A stretch of DNA of 64,000 bases from the NCBI GenBank assembly GCA_029245345.1, contig JAQWPM010000012.1, positions 744,001-808,000 on the forward strand, written 5' to 3'. Origin of the DNA: Longimicrobiales bacterium (GTDB lineage: Bacteria > Gemmatimonadota > Gemmatimonadetes > Longimicrobiales > Gaopeijiaceae). The notes under the pieces are model-generated. The model worked only from the letters and a program-made list of their open reading frames with translations. It ran no database searches and had not been told where the DNA came from. Shown here in pieces: positions 1-8,152 of the stretch (position 1 is the stretch's first letter; the number at the start of each line of letters is the position of its first letter). Both the position numbers and the translations under genes were made by a program.

Positions 1-810
1 CTTCTCGTAGGCGAACGGCCCCACATACTCGTCGTAAAACTCGAGGACCTGTTTCGTGGGGACGGCGAAGTCGTAGAAGCCTGCGTCCCGGTCCTGAGCA
101 TAGACCCAGGTTTGGATCTGCTTGCCCTGGAAGTCGTCCACTTGTTGGACGGCGAATCGGGCGACGCCGAGCACGAAGAGCCACGGCGAGATGGGGACCG
201 ACTGCTTCCAGTGCGTCAGGCGGTTCCCGTTGCCGAGGTCCGTCTCTTCGAGAACGAGTCCGTTCGACACGACCTGATAATGGGCCGGAGCAGTGACCAA
301 GAATTCACTCGTGGCCTTCTCACCGACGTGGTCCACGGTCGGCAACCAATTGTGAACTCGGTTAGGCCAATTGTCGCTGAAGAAGGTCCGGTCACCGTAC
401 TTGTTCGGACCGATCTGGAGGCCGGCTACCGGAACCCCACGGTAGTCGATCGTGACGCTCACGCGTCCCCCAGCCCGACCCGTCTCGGCGAGGCGGATGT
501 TGAGGACGTCAGACCGGTGTGTGAAGTCCAAAGAGGCTCCGTCGGACATCACCGAAAGGACCTCCATTCCCCGGCCACCTGAGGCGATCGACGTCAGGTC
601 CAGCGGCAAGTCGACAACGCCACTTCCGGTGAACAGAACGGTCACGGTCGCACGCCCGGCGATCTCGTCCGAGTCGTCAGCAAGCGCGAGCTCAAACCGG
701 TAGTGCTCTATGTCGATTCCGATCCGGCGGGGGTAGTCGTCAGGCGTACTCGACGACGCAGCCGCCACCAATACGAGACCAATGACCAATGCAGAACGCC
801 AAGCGCGCAT
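1..810 (-). CDS. M1 family aminopeptidase, N-terminal part (cut by window edge)
   Basis: Reading leftward from an ATG at 810, the frame stays open to the window edge for 270 codons. It begins with a hydrophobic signal segment (about residues 4-18) and continues with the beta-rich N-terminal domain of M1 metallopeptidases, including the family-like string SDNWPNRVHNWLPTVDH near residues 145-163. The zinc-binding HExxH region would lie beyond the edge, so catalytic competence cannot be judged. The protein is probably secreted or periplasmic and trims N-terminal residues from peptides. It is divergent from the vapBC pair. The family call is fairly sure; substrate and full length are unknown. Confidence 0.8.
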   Translation of the reverse strand, partial: MRAWRSALVIGLVLVAAASSSTPDDYPRRIGIDIEHYRFELALADDSDEIAGRATVTVLFTGSGVVDLPLDLTSIASGGRGMEVLSVMSDGASLDFTHRSDVLNIRLAETGRAGGRVSVTIDYRGVPVAGLQIGPNKYGDRTFFSDNWPNRVHNWLPTVDHVGEKATSEFLVTAPAHYQVVSNGLVLEETDLGNGNRLTHWKQSVPISPWLFVLGVARFAVQQVDDFQGKQIQTWVYAQDRDAGFYDFAVPTKQVLEFYDEYVGPFAYEK

Positions 811-935
811 GGAGCCTCCAAATGGATGTGGGGCGAGGAACATGCCCCTCCAGCGGGCTGCCAGCAACGGCTTCGTTTGCCGGCAACCCCTAACGGGGTA
901 GTCATGTTGAATCGATCCTCGATTGTGTAACTTAT

Positions 936-953
936 TGTGTGACTTTTCACACA
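936..953. promoter_or_regulatory. Inverted repeat, candidate VapBC operator
   Basis: A perfect 7-bp inverted repeat, TGTGTGA and TCACACA with a 4-base spacer, lies 3 bases upstream of the first ATG of the antitoxin. A partial copy of the left arm (TTGTGTAAC) lies just upstream at about 924-931. VapBC complexes usually bind such palindromes to repress their own promoter. The operator role is inferred from position and symmetry. Confidence 0.5.
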
Positions 954-956
954 TCT

Positions 957-1166
957 ATGGAAACGACGATGGCCACGAACCTCGCGTTGGACCCCGATTT
1001 ACTCGAAGAAGCCTTTGTTGTCAGCGGTGAACGCACGAAGAAGGCGGCGGTCACGAAGGCTCTGAAAGAGTTCGTAGCGCGCCGTCGGCAAATGGATATC
1101 CTCGACTTATTCGACGCCTTGGACTGGGACCCCTACGACTTCAAGACCAAGCGTACACGGTCGTGA
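957..1166 (+). CDS. vapB: VapB-type antitoxin
   Basis: A 69-residue protein directly upstream of, and overlapping, a PIN toxin gene. The N-terminal half resembles the short ribbon-helix-helix type found in VapB antitoxins of the DUF2191 kind (ALDPDLLEEAF, then a KKAAVTKALKEFVARR helix), and the C-terminal tail (DALDWDPYDF) is the acidic/aromatic toxin-binding type. Starts at 957 or 969 are both possible; the reading frame from the GTG at 939 is rejected because it would cover the candidate operator. It should neutralise VapC and, with it, repress the operon through the palindrome at 936-953. Confidence 0.75.
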   Translation: METTMATNLALDPDLLEEAFVVSGERTKKAAVTKALKEFVARRRQMDILDLFDALDWDPYDFKTKRTRS

Positions 1167-1576
1167 GACTCCTCGTAGACACCTCCGTGTGGTCTCTCGC
1201 ATTTCGCAACAACGCCCCGTCCACGCTCCCCAAGATTCGCAGACTCGCTCAGGCGCTCCGGGAAGGTGAGCAGGTGTTCACGACGGGGCTCGTCCTTCAA
1301 GAACTGCTCCAAGGCTTCCCTGACGACGAGGCTCGCGACCTGATTCTGGAGCGCTTTAGTGTACTCCCGCACGTCGTCCCGGACGGACGAGACTACGTGG
1401 ACGCGGCTGAGCTCCGCCGCCGGCTAGCGTCGGAAGGACTCCGTATCGGAACGATCGATGCCCTTCTGGCTCAGCTCTGCCTGAGGCACGATCTGACGCT
1501 CCTCACGACAGACCTCGCGTTCAATCGTGTCGCGGAGATGACGTCGCTGTCGGTCGTGCGGGGAGGGGCAGCGTAA
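1163..1576 (+). CDS. vapC: VapC-type PIN-domain ribonuclease toxin
   Basis: A 137-residue PIN-domain protein starting at a GTG that overlaps the antitoxin stop by four bases (GTGA), the usual coupling in vapBC pairs. The four acidic metal-binding positions of the PIN fold are visible: D6 in LLVDTSVW, E47 in LVLQELLQG, D99 in GTIDALLA and D117 in LLTTDLAF. VapC toxins are Mg-dependent endoribonucleases that cut tRNA or rRNA when freed from VapB. All acidic residues are intact, so the toxin looks functional. The RNA target cannot be predicted. Confidence 0.88.
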   Translation: MRLLVDTSVWSLAFRNNAPSTLPKIRRLAQALREGEQVFTTGLVLQELLQGFPDDEARDLILERFSVLPHVVPDGRDYVDAAELRRRLASEGLRIGTIDALLAQLCLRHDLTLLTTDLAFNRVAEMTSLSVVRGGAA

Positions 1577-1641
1577 AGGGGGGAACCGGTCACCCTGTCC
1601 GCCCCCTTTCGCCACGCACATCGCTGCCCGTTGCGGACCGT

Positions 1642-2607
1642 CTAATCGTCCGAGAAGAGGTCCGTCGAGACGTAGCGCTCAGCGAAGGACGGCAGCACTA
1701 CGACGATCGTCTTGTCGTCCATCCCAGCGCGCTTGGCAATCTGAATCGCAGCCCAGATCGCAGCCCCTGCGGAAATCCCGCAAGGAAGCCCCTCGACCTT
1801 CGCGACGTCCCTCGCCATCGCGAAAGCATCCTCGTTCACGATCGTCATCACTTCGTCCACGAGGTCCATGTTGAGAACGTCGGGTGCGAAGCCAGCACCA
1901 ATGCCCTGGATCATGTTCCCAGGGCCCGGTTCACCTCCGGAGAGGACCGGGCTTGTCACCGGCTCGAGGGCAACAGAGTGGAGGTTCGGGTTCTTCTCTT
2001 TCAGAACCTCGGACACCCCGGTGATCGTTCCGCCGGTCCCGACGCCTGACACGAAGACGTCCACCTTCCCGTCCGTGTCATTCCAAATCTCGAGCGCAGT
2101 CGTCCGCCGGTGCACCTCAGGATTGGCCGGGTTCACGAACTGACCGGCTTGGACTGCACCGTCAATTTCCTCCGTGAGACGATCCGCAGCGGCAAATGCT
2201 CCGCCGATTCCTTCCGCGGCCGGCGTCAGCACGATTTCAGCGCCCAAATGCTTCATCATCTGCACCCGTTCGACAGACATCGTCTCCGGCATCGTCAAAA
2301 TGCACCGATATCCCTTGGATGCGGCCACGAACGCCAGTGCGATCCCAGTATTTCCGGATGTCGGCTCCACGATCGTGGAGTTTTTGTTCAGAATGCCTTG
2401 TTCTTCCATTGCTTCGATCATGGCCACCCCGATGCGGTCTTTCACGGAGCCCAACGGGTTGAAAAACTCACATTTGAGCAGGATGTCAGCGCCAACACCG
2501 TACTTCTCCTTGAGTCGCGGCACACGAACAAGGGGTGTGTCACCCATAGTCGCTGCAAAATCGTCATAAATCCGGCCGCGGCCGGGCTCTCGTTGATGTA
2601 CGGACAT
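1642..2607 (-). CDS. cysK: Cysteine synthase A (O-acetylserine sulfhydrylase)
   Basis: A 321-residue PLP enzyme of the cysteine synthase family. The lysine that forms the Schiff base is K56 in NPLGSVKDR; the substrate loop PTSGNTGI follows at about 82-89, and the PLP-phosphate loop GTGGTITG at about 190. It makes L-cysteine from O-acetylserine and sulfide in the cytoplasm. Length and motif order match CysK; cystathionine beta-synthase-like or CysM variants are less likely but cannot be excluded from motifs alone. It starts with a good AGAGG site a few bases upstream and is divergent from the lipoprotein gene at 2758. No CysE or sulfate-assimilation gene is nearby. Confidence 0.9.
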   Translation of the reverse strand: MSVHQREPGRGRIYDDFAATMGDTPLVRVPRLKEKYGVGADILLKCEFFNPLGSVKDRIGVAMIEAMEEQGILNKNSTIVEPTSGNTGIALAFVAASKGYRCILTMPETMSVERVQMMKHLGAEIVLTPAAEGIGGAFAAADRLTEEIDGAVQAGQFVNPANPEVHRRTTALEIWNDTDGKVDVFVSGVGTGGTITGVSEVLKEKNPNLHSVALEPVTSPVLSGGEPGPGNMIQGIGAGFAPDVLNMDLVDEVMTIVNEDAFAMARDVAKVEGLPCGISAGAAIWAAIQIAKRAGMDDKTIVVVLPSFAERYVSTDLFSDD

Positions 2608-2757
2608 CGGAAACCTCTTCTCGGGTGATTTTGATCTCTAAATGGTGTCTACATGGATTACAGGAAAGGGGTCGCAGGGGATCAGTTGCGTAAAAGAGGC
2701 CCTGGACCTAATCCTGCGCTCAGCGACATCACCCTCCCGTACAGACAATTTCAAGCC

Positions 2758-3630
2758 ATGAAAACCCACCGACGCCTACTATCAGCCGCCGTCCTCTCCC
2801 TTCTCGTGAGCGCGTGCGGTGGCACAGAATCCCCCGATCAGGCCGCAGAATCCGAAGCAGCCCCGGAGCCCCGCGTAGCCTTAGCTCCGACCGCTGAGGG
2901 ACAACTACCACCCTCGATCGTTGGCGAGGGCGGGGACCTCCAAGGCCAAGACGTCCACTATTTGGACGGTGACGCCGCTACCACCGGATACCTGGCCATC
3001 CCTGAAGGTGCCGGCCCCTTCCCCTCTCTTATCATCATCCACGAATGGAACGGGCTGACCGACCGTGTCCGCCAGGTCGCAGACGATTTCGCCGCGGAGG
3101 GGTATGTCACACTCGCCGCAGACTTGTATCAGGGGCGGGTGGGGTCGTCCAGTGACGAGAACATCGCGCTCATGCAGGAAGCCAACGCGAAAATGCCTAC
3201 CGTCGTCGCCAACCTGGACGCCGCCGTCGGGTTTCTGAAGACGCGCACGGACGTTTCGGGCCAAGTCGGCGCCATGGGTTGGTGCTTTGGCGGGGGAATC
3301 GCGCTGTCATTCGGACTCGATGGCGTCGACCATCAGGCCACGGGAATCTTCTACGGGCGCCTCGTGGACGACCCCGAAGTTCTCGCGAACATGGATCACG
3401 AGGTGTACGGGACCTTTGCAGCGGAGGATTCCGGTCCGTCCCCCGAACAGGTGTCAGGATTCGAGACCGCCCTTCGCGCAGCTGGAATCGAGAACGATCT
3501 CCACATCTACGACGCGGTCGACCACGGTTTCTGGCTGAGGGTGGACGGTGACCCCGACCTACGCGCAGCCCCCGCGCTGGATGCTTGGGAGCGCCTAAAG
3601 GCCTACTTGGACCGCACACTAGGCGGCTGA
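2758..3630 (+). CDS. Dienelactone hydrolase family lipoprotein
   Basis: A 290-residue protein. The ATG at 2758 is chosen over an upstream in-frame ATG at 2653 because it gives a clean lipoprotein signal (MKTHRRLL, hydrophobic core, lipobox LVSAC with Cys near 19). A negatively charged linker follows and then a dienelactone hydrolase-type alpha/beta-hydrolase domain: HEWNGL, the cysteine nucleophile elbow GWCFGGG, and the histidine in VDHGFW. Such enzymes cleave esters or lactones; here it would act on the outer face of a membrane. The substrate is not evident. A terminator follows at 3670. Confidence 0.82.
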   Translation: MKTHRRLLSAAVLSLLVSACGGTESPDQAAESEAAPEPRVALAPTAEGQLPPSIVGEGGDLQGQDVHYLDGDAATTGYLAIPEGAGPFPSLIIIHEWNGLTDRVRQVADDFAAEGYVTLAADLYQGRVGSSSDENIALMQEANAKMPTVVANLDAAVGFLKTRTDVSGQVGAMGWCFGGGIALSFGLDGVDHQATGIFYGRLVDDPEVLANMDHEVYGTFAAEDSGPSPEQVSGFETALRAAGIENDLHIYDAVDHGFWLRVDGDPDLRAAPALDAWERLKAYLDRTLGG

Positions 3631-3669
3631 GGGGGAGCGGTTCGCCTGAACGAACCGAGCGGTGACCAT

Positions 3670-3709
3670 GAAGGCCGGGGGGGTGTCAGCCCTCGGCCTT
3701 CGTTCTTTT
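3670..3709 (+). terminator. Rho-independent terminator after the hydrolase gene
   Basis: A 12-bp stem with one mismatch (GAAGGCCG... / ...CGGCCTTC) with an 8-base loop is followed by GTTCTTTTG. It ends the rightward hydrolase transcript. The stop codon of the convergent DoxX gene (3686-3688) lies inside the loop, so the two genes share this DNA. Confidence 0.7.
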
Positions 3710-4102
3710 GCGGGCCGCTAGAAGGCCGTCCAAGCTGAACGAACCCCCTCCGTTCGCCGCTAAGAAGAGAAACGTCCAGCAAAACAAGACGGGAAGCTCC
3801 CCGCCATTCATGTAGGGGACCCAACCGCGTGAATGATGAGCGATGAAATAGGCGAACATCATCTCACCCGCGAGAACAAAGGCAACCGGCCTGGTGAAGA
3901 GTCCAACCAGGATCAAACCACCGCCGTACAGTTCGAGAACTCCTGCGAACCACCGCCGCGTCATGAACTCCGCGACGCTCTCGGCACCAAACATCATGAG
4001 GAGTTTCTGGGCCCCGTGCTGCATGAACATCAACGCAACCACGATGCGAAGCGCGTTCAGAAAGAAGTGCGAAACGCCGGAGCGTGAGCCTTCACTGGTC
4101 AT
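3686..4102 (-). CDS. DoxX family membrane protein
   Basis: A 138-residue integral membrane protein with four hydrophobic segments and the DoxX family marks MQHGAQKLL and a later HHSRGW. Starting at the ATG at 4102 avoids overlap with the arginase gene just upstream (14 bp gap); a longer frame to 4186 would overlap it. DoxX proteins are small quinone- or thiol-linked membrane proteins of poorly known role, sometimes tied to oxidative stress. It is probably co-transcribed with the arginase gene. Confidence 0.8.
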   Translation of the reverse strand: MTSEGSRSGVSHFFLNALRIVVALMFMQHGAQKLLMMFGAESVAEFMTRRWFAGVLELYGGGLILVGLFTRPVAFVLAGEMMFAYFIAHHSRGWVPYMNGGELPVLFCWTFLFLAANGGGSFSLDGLLAARKRTKAEG

Positions 4103-4115
4103 TAGAAGTCCTGAG

Positions 4116-5039
4116 TTAGAGAATGCTCTTCCCAAGAGCAGAGGCCACGAGGCCAACACCGAGAACTGCGGTGTGGTTCCTGTCATCGAGTACCGGATTC
4201 AATTCTACCATCTCGAAACTAACCAACCCACCCGAGCGGGCAGCCTTCTCACACACCAGGTGGGCCTCCCGATAGGTGAGCCCTCCCTGAACTGGGGTCC
4301 CCACTCCAGGCGCCTCGCGCGGATCGAGTGAGTCCAGATCGAATGAGACGTGGAACCCGCCGGTTCCAGCGTTGGCGCGCTCCAGCGCCTCATCCATACA
4401 CACGCTGACGCCACGGTCGTCGATCTCCGACATCGTGAACACCCGGACTCCAAGCTCAGAGACGAGCGCCTTCTCGCCAGCGTCCAGCTGCCTCGCACCC
4501 AGGACGCTCACGTTCTCGGGCTTCACCGCCTGATCGCGCCCGCCCAATCCAACCAACCGTTCGTCTCCATGTCCCATCAACACCGCCAAACTCATCCCAT
4601 GGATGTTGCCACTGGGAGACGTATGAGGGCGGTTCATGTCCGTGTGGGCGTCGACCCAAATGAGACCGATCGATTCGTCTCGTTTTGCGTACTCAGCCGC
4701 CACCGCAGCCACTGATCCGATGGAAAGCGAATGATCTCCTCCAAGGATGAGAGGCATGCACCCGTCCTCCATTCCCTTTGCGACCCGGTTCCGGGTACGC
4801 TCGGCCACATCGACGATCTCCGTGAGGAAGCGGAGCGTGCTCTCGCCCGTGTCCGTCGTCTCGAACCCGCCGGCGGTCACAGTCCCCGATTCGAGGACTC
4901 GATGCCCAATGGACTCCACCTCAGCGGTGATCCCAGCAATGCGCAGTGCCGAAGGACCCATGTCCACGCCTCGCCTCCCCGCGCCAAGATCAATGGACAC
5001 AGAGATCAGAGCGATGTCGCGCGGAACAACTTCAGTCAT
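4116..5039 (-). CDS. Arginase/agmatinase family hydrolase, probably arginase
   Basis: A 307-residue ureohydrolase with the binuclear manganese motifs in order: GGDHSLSIGS, WVDAHTDMN and SFDLDSLDP. The spacing and the SGNIHGMSLAVL segment point to arginase (RocF type, L-arginine to L-ornithine and urea) rather than agmatinase. The ATG at 5039 (MTEVVPRD) begins the conserved domain; a longer frame to 5087 adds an unconserved arginine-rich stretch. No ornithine or urea pathway gene is adjacent, so the physiological role is uncertain. Confidence 0.88.
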   Translation of the reverse strand: MTEVVPRDIALISVSIDLGAGRRGVDMGPSALRIAGITAEVESIGHRVLESGTVTAGGFETTDTGESTLRFLTEIVDVAERTRNRVAKGMEDGCMPLILGGDHSLSIGSVAAVAAEYAKRDESIGLIWVDAHTDMNRPHTSPSGNIHGMSLAVLMGHGDERLVGLGGRDQAVKPENVSVLGARQLDAGEKALVSELGVRVFTMSEIDDRGVSVCMDEALERANAGTGGFHVSFDLDSLDPREAPGVGTPVQGGLTYREAHLVCEKAARSGGLVSFEMVELNPVLDDRNHTAVLGVGLVASALGKSIL

Positions 5040-5151
5040 CAGGGTCACCCAAGCGGAGGTTATTCCTCTACGCGCACACCGCCTCAAAAGGCCACATAGT
5101 CCTTGATGTGCGCGGCACGATCCTTCGGATCAGGATAATACCACGCGGCCC

Positions 5152-5835
5152 CTAGGGTCTGCCGCCCTTGGAGAGCCGCCGTTGCTCTTTTCGCTCGAGT
5201 TTCCTACGACGTCGTGCGTCCCGCGCAGTCTCACCCGAGTGCCGGGTCGTTACATGCACCCCACCCATACACGCGATGCCGGTAATGCGTAGCGTGGGCG
5301 CGTGAGGGTCAGTCGTATGGATGTTGTCTCCCGCATGCTCGAACGCACCCAGGATCGCGATTCCATGACTCTCGACATGGAGACCCGGAGGCACAATCAC
5401 CTCCACTCCCCCCCACATCGTGTGGACCTGCAGCTCCGTGATTCCCGGTCCCATCACGGCATCTCGGAAGTCGAGCTCAGCTCCACCCATGACAGCCACC
5501 GCGATGTTCTTTCGGGCTGGACTCCACCGCCCCTTCTTCGCACTACCACCAAGCACCGCGACCACAAACTTACGGTCCTTCACCGGGGCAGCCGCCAGGA
5601 CCATCGGAGCGGGGGCGGGAACAGCTACCTGCTGAGCGACTGACGGAAGGTTGCCACCCGGAAGGTCCTGTAGGAGCTCCTTGAGGTCCTCCACGGATTT
5701 CGCGGAATGAGCCGCATCCACGCGCTGCTCAAACTCCTCGACGCTCATGATGTCGTTCGCAAAATGCTCGCACAGAGCATCGATCGTGACCTGCCGCGTG
5801 TGCGCGACCGGTTTTGGGCCCCCGTCTTCCGTCAT
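5152..5835 (-). CDS. DUF1707 / LiaF-like domain protein
   Basis: A 227-residue soluble protein. The N-terminal 60 residues resemble the DUF1707 SHOCT-like domain (LCEHFANDIMSVEEFEQRVD). The middle (about 100-205) resembles the C-terminal domain of LiaF-type cell-wall stress proteins, with repeated AVLGGSAKKGRW, AVMGGAELDFRDA and CMGGVHV turns of a right-handed beta structure. The tail is very basic (RRRRKLERKEQRR). Start 5835 leaves 7 bases after the amidohydrolase stop, so the two are likely one transcript. Its biological role is not known; LiaF homologues damp envelope-stress signalling. Confidence 0.72.
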   Translation of the reverse strand: MTEDGGPKPVAHTRQVTIDALCEHFANDIMSVEEFEQRVDAAHSAKSVEDLKELLQDLPGGNLPSVAQQVAVPAPAPMVLAAAPVKDRKFVVAVLGGSAKKGRWSPARKNIAVAVMGGAELDFRDAVMGPGITELQVHTMWGGVEVIVPPGLHVESHGIAILGAFEHAGDNIHTTDPHAPTLRITGIACMGGVHVTTRHSGETARDARRRRKLERKEQRRLSKGGRP

Positions 5836-5842
5836 CCTCTCG

Positions 5843-7516
5843 CTACTCCCCGCCCGCCGGGTGTTCGTAAACCACCTCGCCTTCCACAATCGTCAGGTCT
5901 ACGTGCACCGACCCGAGCTCCTTCTCATCTATCAAGAAGATATCCCCAGATAGTACCGCAAGGTCGGCGAGCTTCCCTGGTTCGATGGTTCCGACTCGCG
6001 CCTCCATGTATCCAGCACGCGCAGCAGCCGATGTATAGGCTATCAGACTCTCCTCGAGTGAGATGCGTTCCTGAGGAATCCACCCGTTCGGATTCGCCCC
6101 ATCCAAGGTTCGCCGAGTCACCGCCGCATCGATTCCTTCCACGGGATCGAGAGGCGCCACGGTCCAATCAGAGCCGAAAGCGACAGTCGCTCCAGCATCG
6201 AGTAACGAACGGAAGGCATAAGTCGTCTTGATCCGTTCCGGCCCAATCCGTTTTTGCGCCCACCGTCCATCGTCGGCGGCATGATAGGGCTGCATGGATG
6301 CGATCACACCCAACTCAGCGAACCTACCGAGTGCGCCGGGACTAAGGTGCTGCGCGTGTTCAATGCGGAACCGTCGATCTCTGGGCCCGTGGTCCCCAAT
6401 GACATCCTCGTACACATCTAGAAGCCAGTCATTCGCTTTGTCACCGATCGCATGGACGATTACATGCATTTCGGACTCATCCGAGGAACGAATCCAACTC
6501 GCGAGTTCGGTCGTGTCTGTGGTCATCAGGCCCGCGGTTTCGGGCTCATCGTCATATACGTCGTAGAACCAGGCGGTCGTCGAGCCCAATGAGCCGTCCA
6601 CAAACGCCTTGAGGCCACCCCACCAGAGACGGTCGTCACCGCGGCCGTTTTCGGCCACGTAGTCCCGCATACGTTCCCACGTCGCCATAGGCACCACGGA
6701 GTAGACCCGCAGAGGCAGGTCGCCCGATGCGTGCGCCCGCTGATAGGCCTCGAGTCCAATCCAGTCGTAGGCCATGTCATGGATCTGTGTCACCCCCAAC
6801 GAGAGGGCGTGAACAGCCGCCGCCTGGAGCGCGCGATCCACTTCCTCATCGGTGGAAGCTGGTATCGCAGCATACACGCAGCTCATGGCTTCGTCCTTGA
6901 GAACCCCTGTCGGTGCGCCTGAAGCGTCTCGCTCGATCGCTCCACCTGCCGGGTCCTCCGTCTCCGTGGTTACACCGCCCGCCTGTAGCGCCCGAGAATT
7001 GGCTAGGGCCATGTGCCCGTCGAGTCGCTGAACGAAGACGGGATGATCTGGCGTCAAGGCATCGATCCAGTCGGTCCGAGGCAGCTCGCCACCCCACGTC
7101 TCATGGTCCCAGTCTCCGCCGGTGATCCACGTCCCAGCCGGGACCGAGCTGGCAAACTCAGAGATGCGTCGGGCGAATTCTTCCGGAGAATCGGCATCGC
7201 GCAGGTCGACGGATGCCAGTTGGAATCCCCCGGCAATGAAGTGCGTGTGCGCGTCGATGAACCCGGGTGTGAGGGTCCGCCCCTGCAGAGAGATGACTGT
7301 GGTCTCGTCCGAGACGAATACGTCAATTGCGGCGTTAGACCCCACAGCGAGAATCTCACCGTCCTTAACGGCAACAGCCTCGGCCCGCCCCGCACCCGCG
7401 ACTCCCGTCCAAACCACACCGTCTCGCAGCACCAAGTCCGCCATCTCGTCCTCGGGGTCCACGCACGCAGAAACAGCCGCGCACTCAAGAATTGTCAAAA
7501 CTGTTTGGATCCGCAT
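5843..7516 (-). CDS. Amidohydrolase family protein (YtcJ-like), probable lipoprotein
   Basis: A 557-residue metal-dependent amidohydrolase. From the ATG at 7516 it begins with a short hydrophobic stretch ending in AVSAC, a possible lipobox; a later start at MADLVLRDG would make it cytoplasmic. The TIM-barrel marks are present: TPGFIDAHTHF (HxH metal ligands), VHAIGDKAND, the EHAQHL histidine and FGSDWTVAP (aspartate). YtcJ-type proteins hydrolyse N-substituted amides or formamides; the exact substrate cannot be read from the sequence. It is followed closely by the LiaF-like gene. Confidence 0.85.
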   Translation of the reverse strand: MRIQTVLTILECAAVSACVDPEDEMADLVLRDGVVWTGVAGAGRAEAVAVKDGEILAVGSNAAIDVFVSDETTVISLQGRTLTPGFIDAHTHFIAGGFQLASVDLRDADSPEEFARRISEFASSVPAGTWITGGDWDHETWGGELPRTDWIDALTPDHPVFVQRLDGHMALANSRALQAGGVTTETEDPAGGAIERDASGAPTGVLKDEAMSCVYAAIPASTDEEVDRALQAAAVHALSLGVTQIHDMAYDWIGLEAYQRAHASGDLPLRVYSVVPMATWERMRDYVAENGRGDDRLWWGGLKAFVDGSLGSTTAWFYDVYDDEPETAGLMTTDTTELASWIRSSDESEMHVIVHAIGDKANDWLLDVYEDVIGDHGPRDRRFRIEHAQHLSPGALGRFAELGVIASMQPYHAADDGRWAQKRIGPERIKTTYAFRSLLDAGATVAFGSDWTVAPLDPVEGIDAAVTRRTLDGANPNGWIPQERISLEESLIAYTSAAARAGYMEARVGTIEPGKLADLAVLSGDIFLIDEKELGSVHVDLTIVEGEVVYEHPAGGE

Positions 7517-7707
7517 GCTGCATTCTGGTCGATGAGCAAAGAGCGCACGGTGGACGTACTTCGCCGGGGTCCCGCCTGACGGGGAGGTTATCCGAGTACC
7601 TAGCGGCGAGCAAGAAATCCGCTGAGCCTTCCACAGTGGCGAAAGCAAGTAACCGCAAGCATAATGTTCACGTTGGGATGTTCACTCAAAAGAGAAGGAG
7701 TCAGAGT

Positions 7708-8094
7708 ATGCGAGCAATAACGTCCAGGCGGCTATTGATAGCTTCATTCGCCCTGGCCATCGGCCTGGCCGGCTGTGCGAGTGGTGGCGGCAGCGGTGGC
7801 GGTAGTGGTGGTGGCAACCCAAACCAACTGACGAACGAAGCCCTCCAGCAGGTCGTAACTGGCGACGCGTACCAAGCGATCCAGCGGATGCGCCCTCGAT
7901 GGCTGCAGTCACGTGGCGGGAACTCCGCAAACGTCTTCGTGGACGGATCGGAGCGTCAAGGCGGACTCCAAGTTCTACGCGGGTTACCTGTCGCAGATAT
8001 CGAAGAGATGCTCTACATGAGCGCAAGTGAGGCGACGACCCGCTACGGCACCGGGCACCCTAATGGACTCATCTTGATCATGACCAAGAGGTGA
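7708..8094 (+). CDS. Small lipoprotein with TonB-plug-like C-terminus
   Basis: A 128-residue protein. The ATG at 7708 has an AGAAGGAG ribosome site 8 bases upstream and opens a lipoprotein signal with lipobox GLAGC; a glycine/serine-rich linker follows. The remainder (AYQAIQRMRPRWLQSRG, VFVDG, then EATTRYGTGHPNGLILIMTK) resembles the last strands of a TonB-dependent receptor plug, but no barrel follows. Similar short proteins recur at 10136, 10648 and 20017. The longer frame back to 7492 is rejected because it overlaps the divergent amidohydrolase start. Function unknown. Confidence 0.75.
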   Translation: MRAITSRRLLIASFALAIGLAGCASGGGSGGGSGGGNPNQLTNEALQQVVTGDAYQAIQRMRPRWLQSRGGNSANVFVDGSERQGGLQVLRGLPVADIEEMLYMSASEATTRYGTGHPNGLILIMTKR

Positions 8095-8119
8095 CGCCGC
8101 GCCTACCCTGAACGAATCT

Positions 8120-8151
8120 GCGCCGGATCACTCAGTGGTCCGGCGCTTTTT
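8120..8151 (+). terminator. Rho-independent terminator
   Basis: A 12-bp stem with one G-T pair (GCGCCGGATCAC / GTGGTCCGGCGC) and a 3-base loop is followed by TTTTT. It ends the small lipoprotein transcript and lies just beyond the stop of the convergent M20 gene. Confidence 0.88.
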
Positions 8152-8152
8152 C

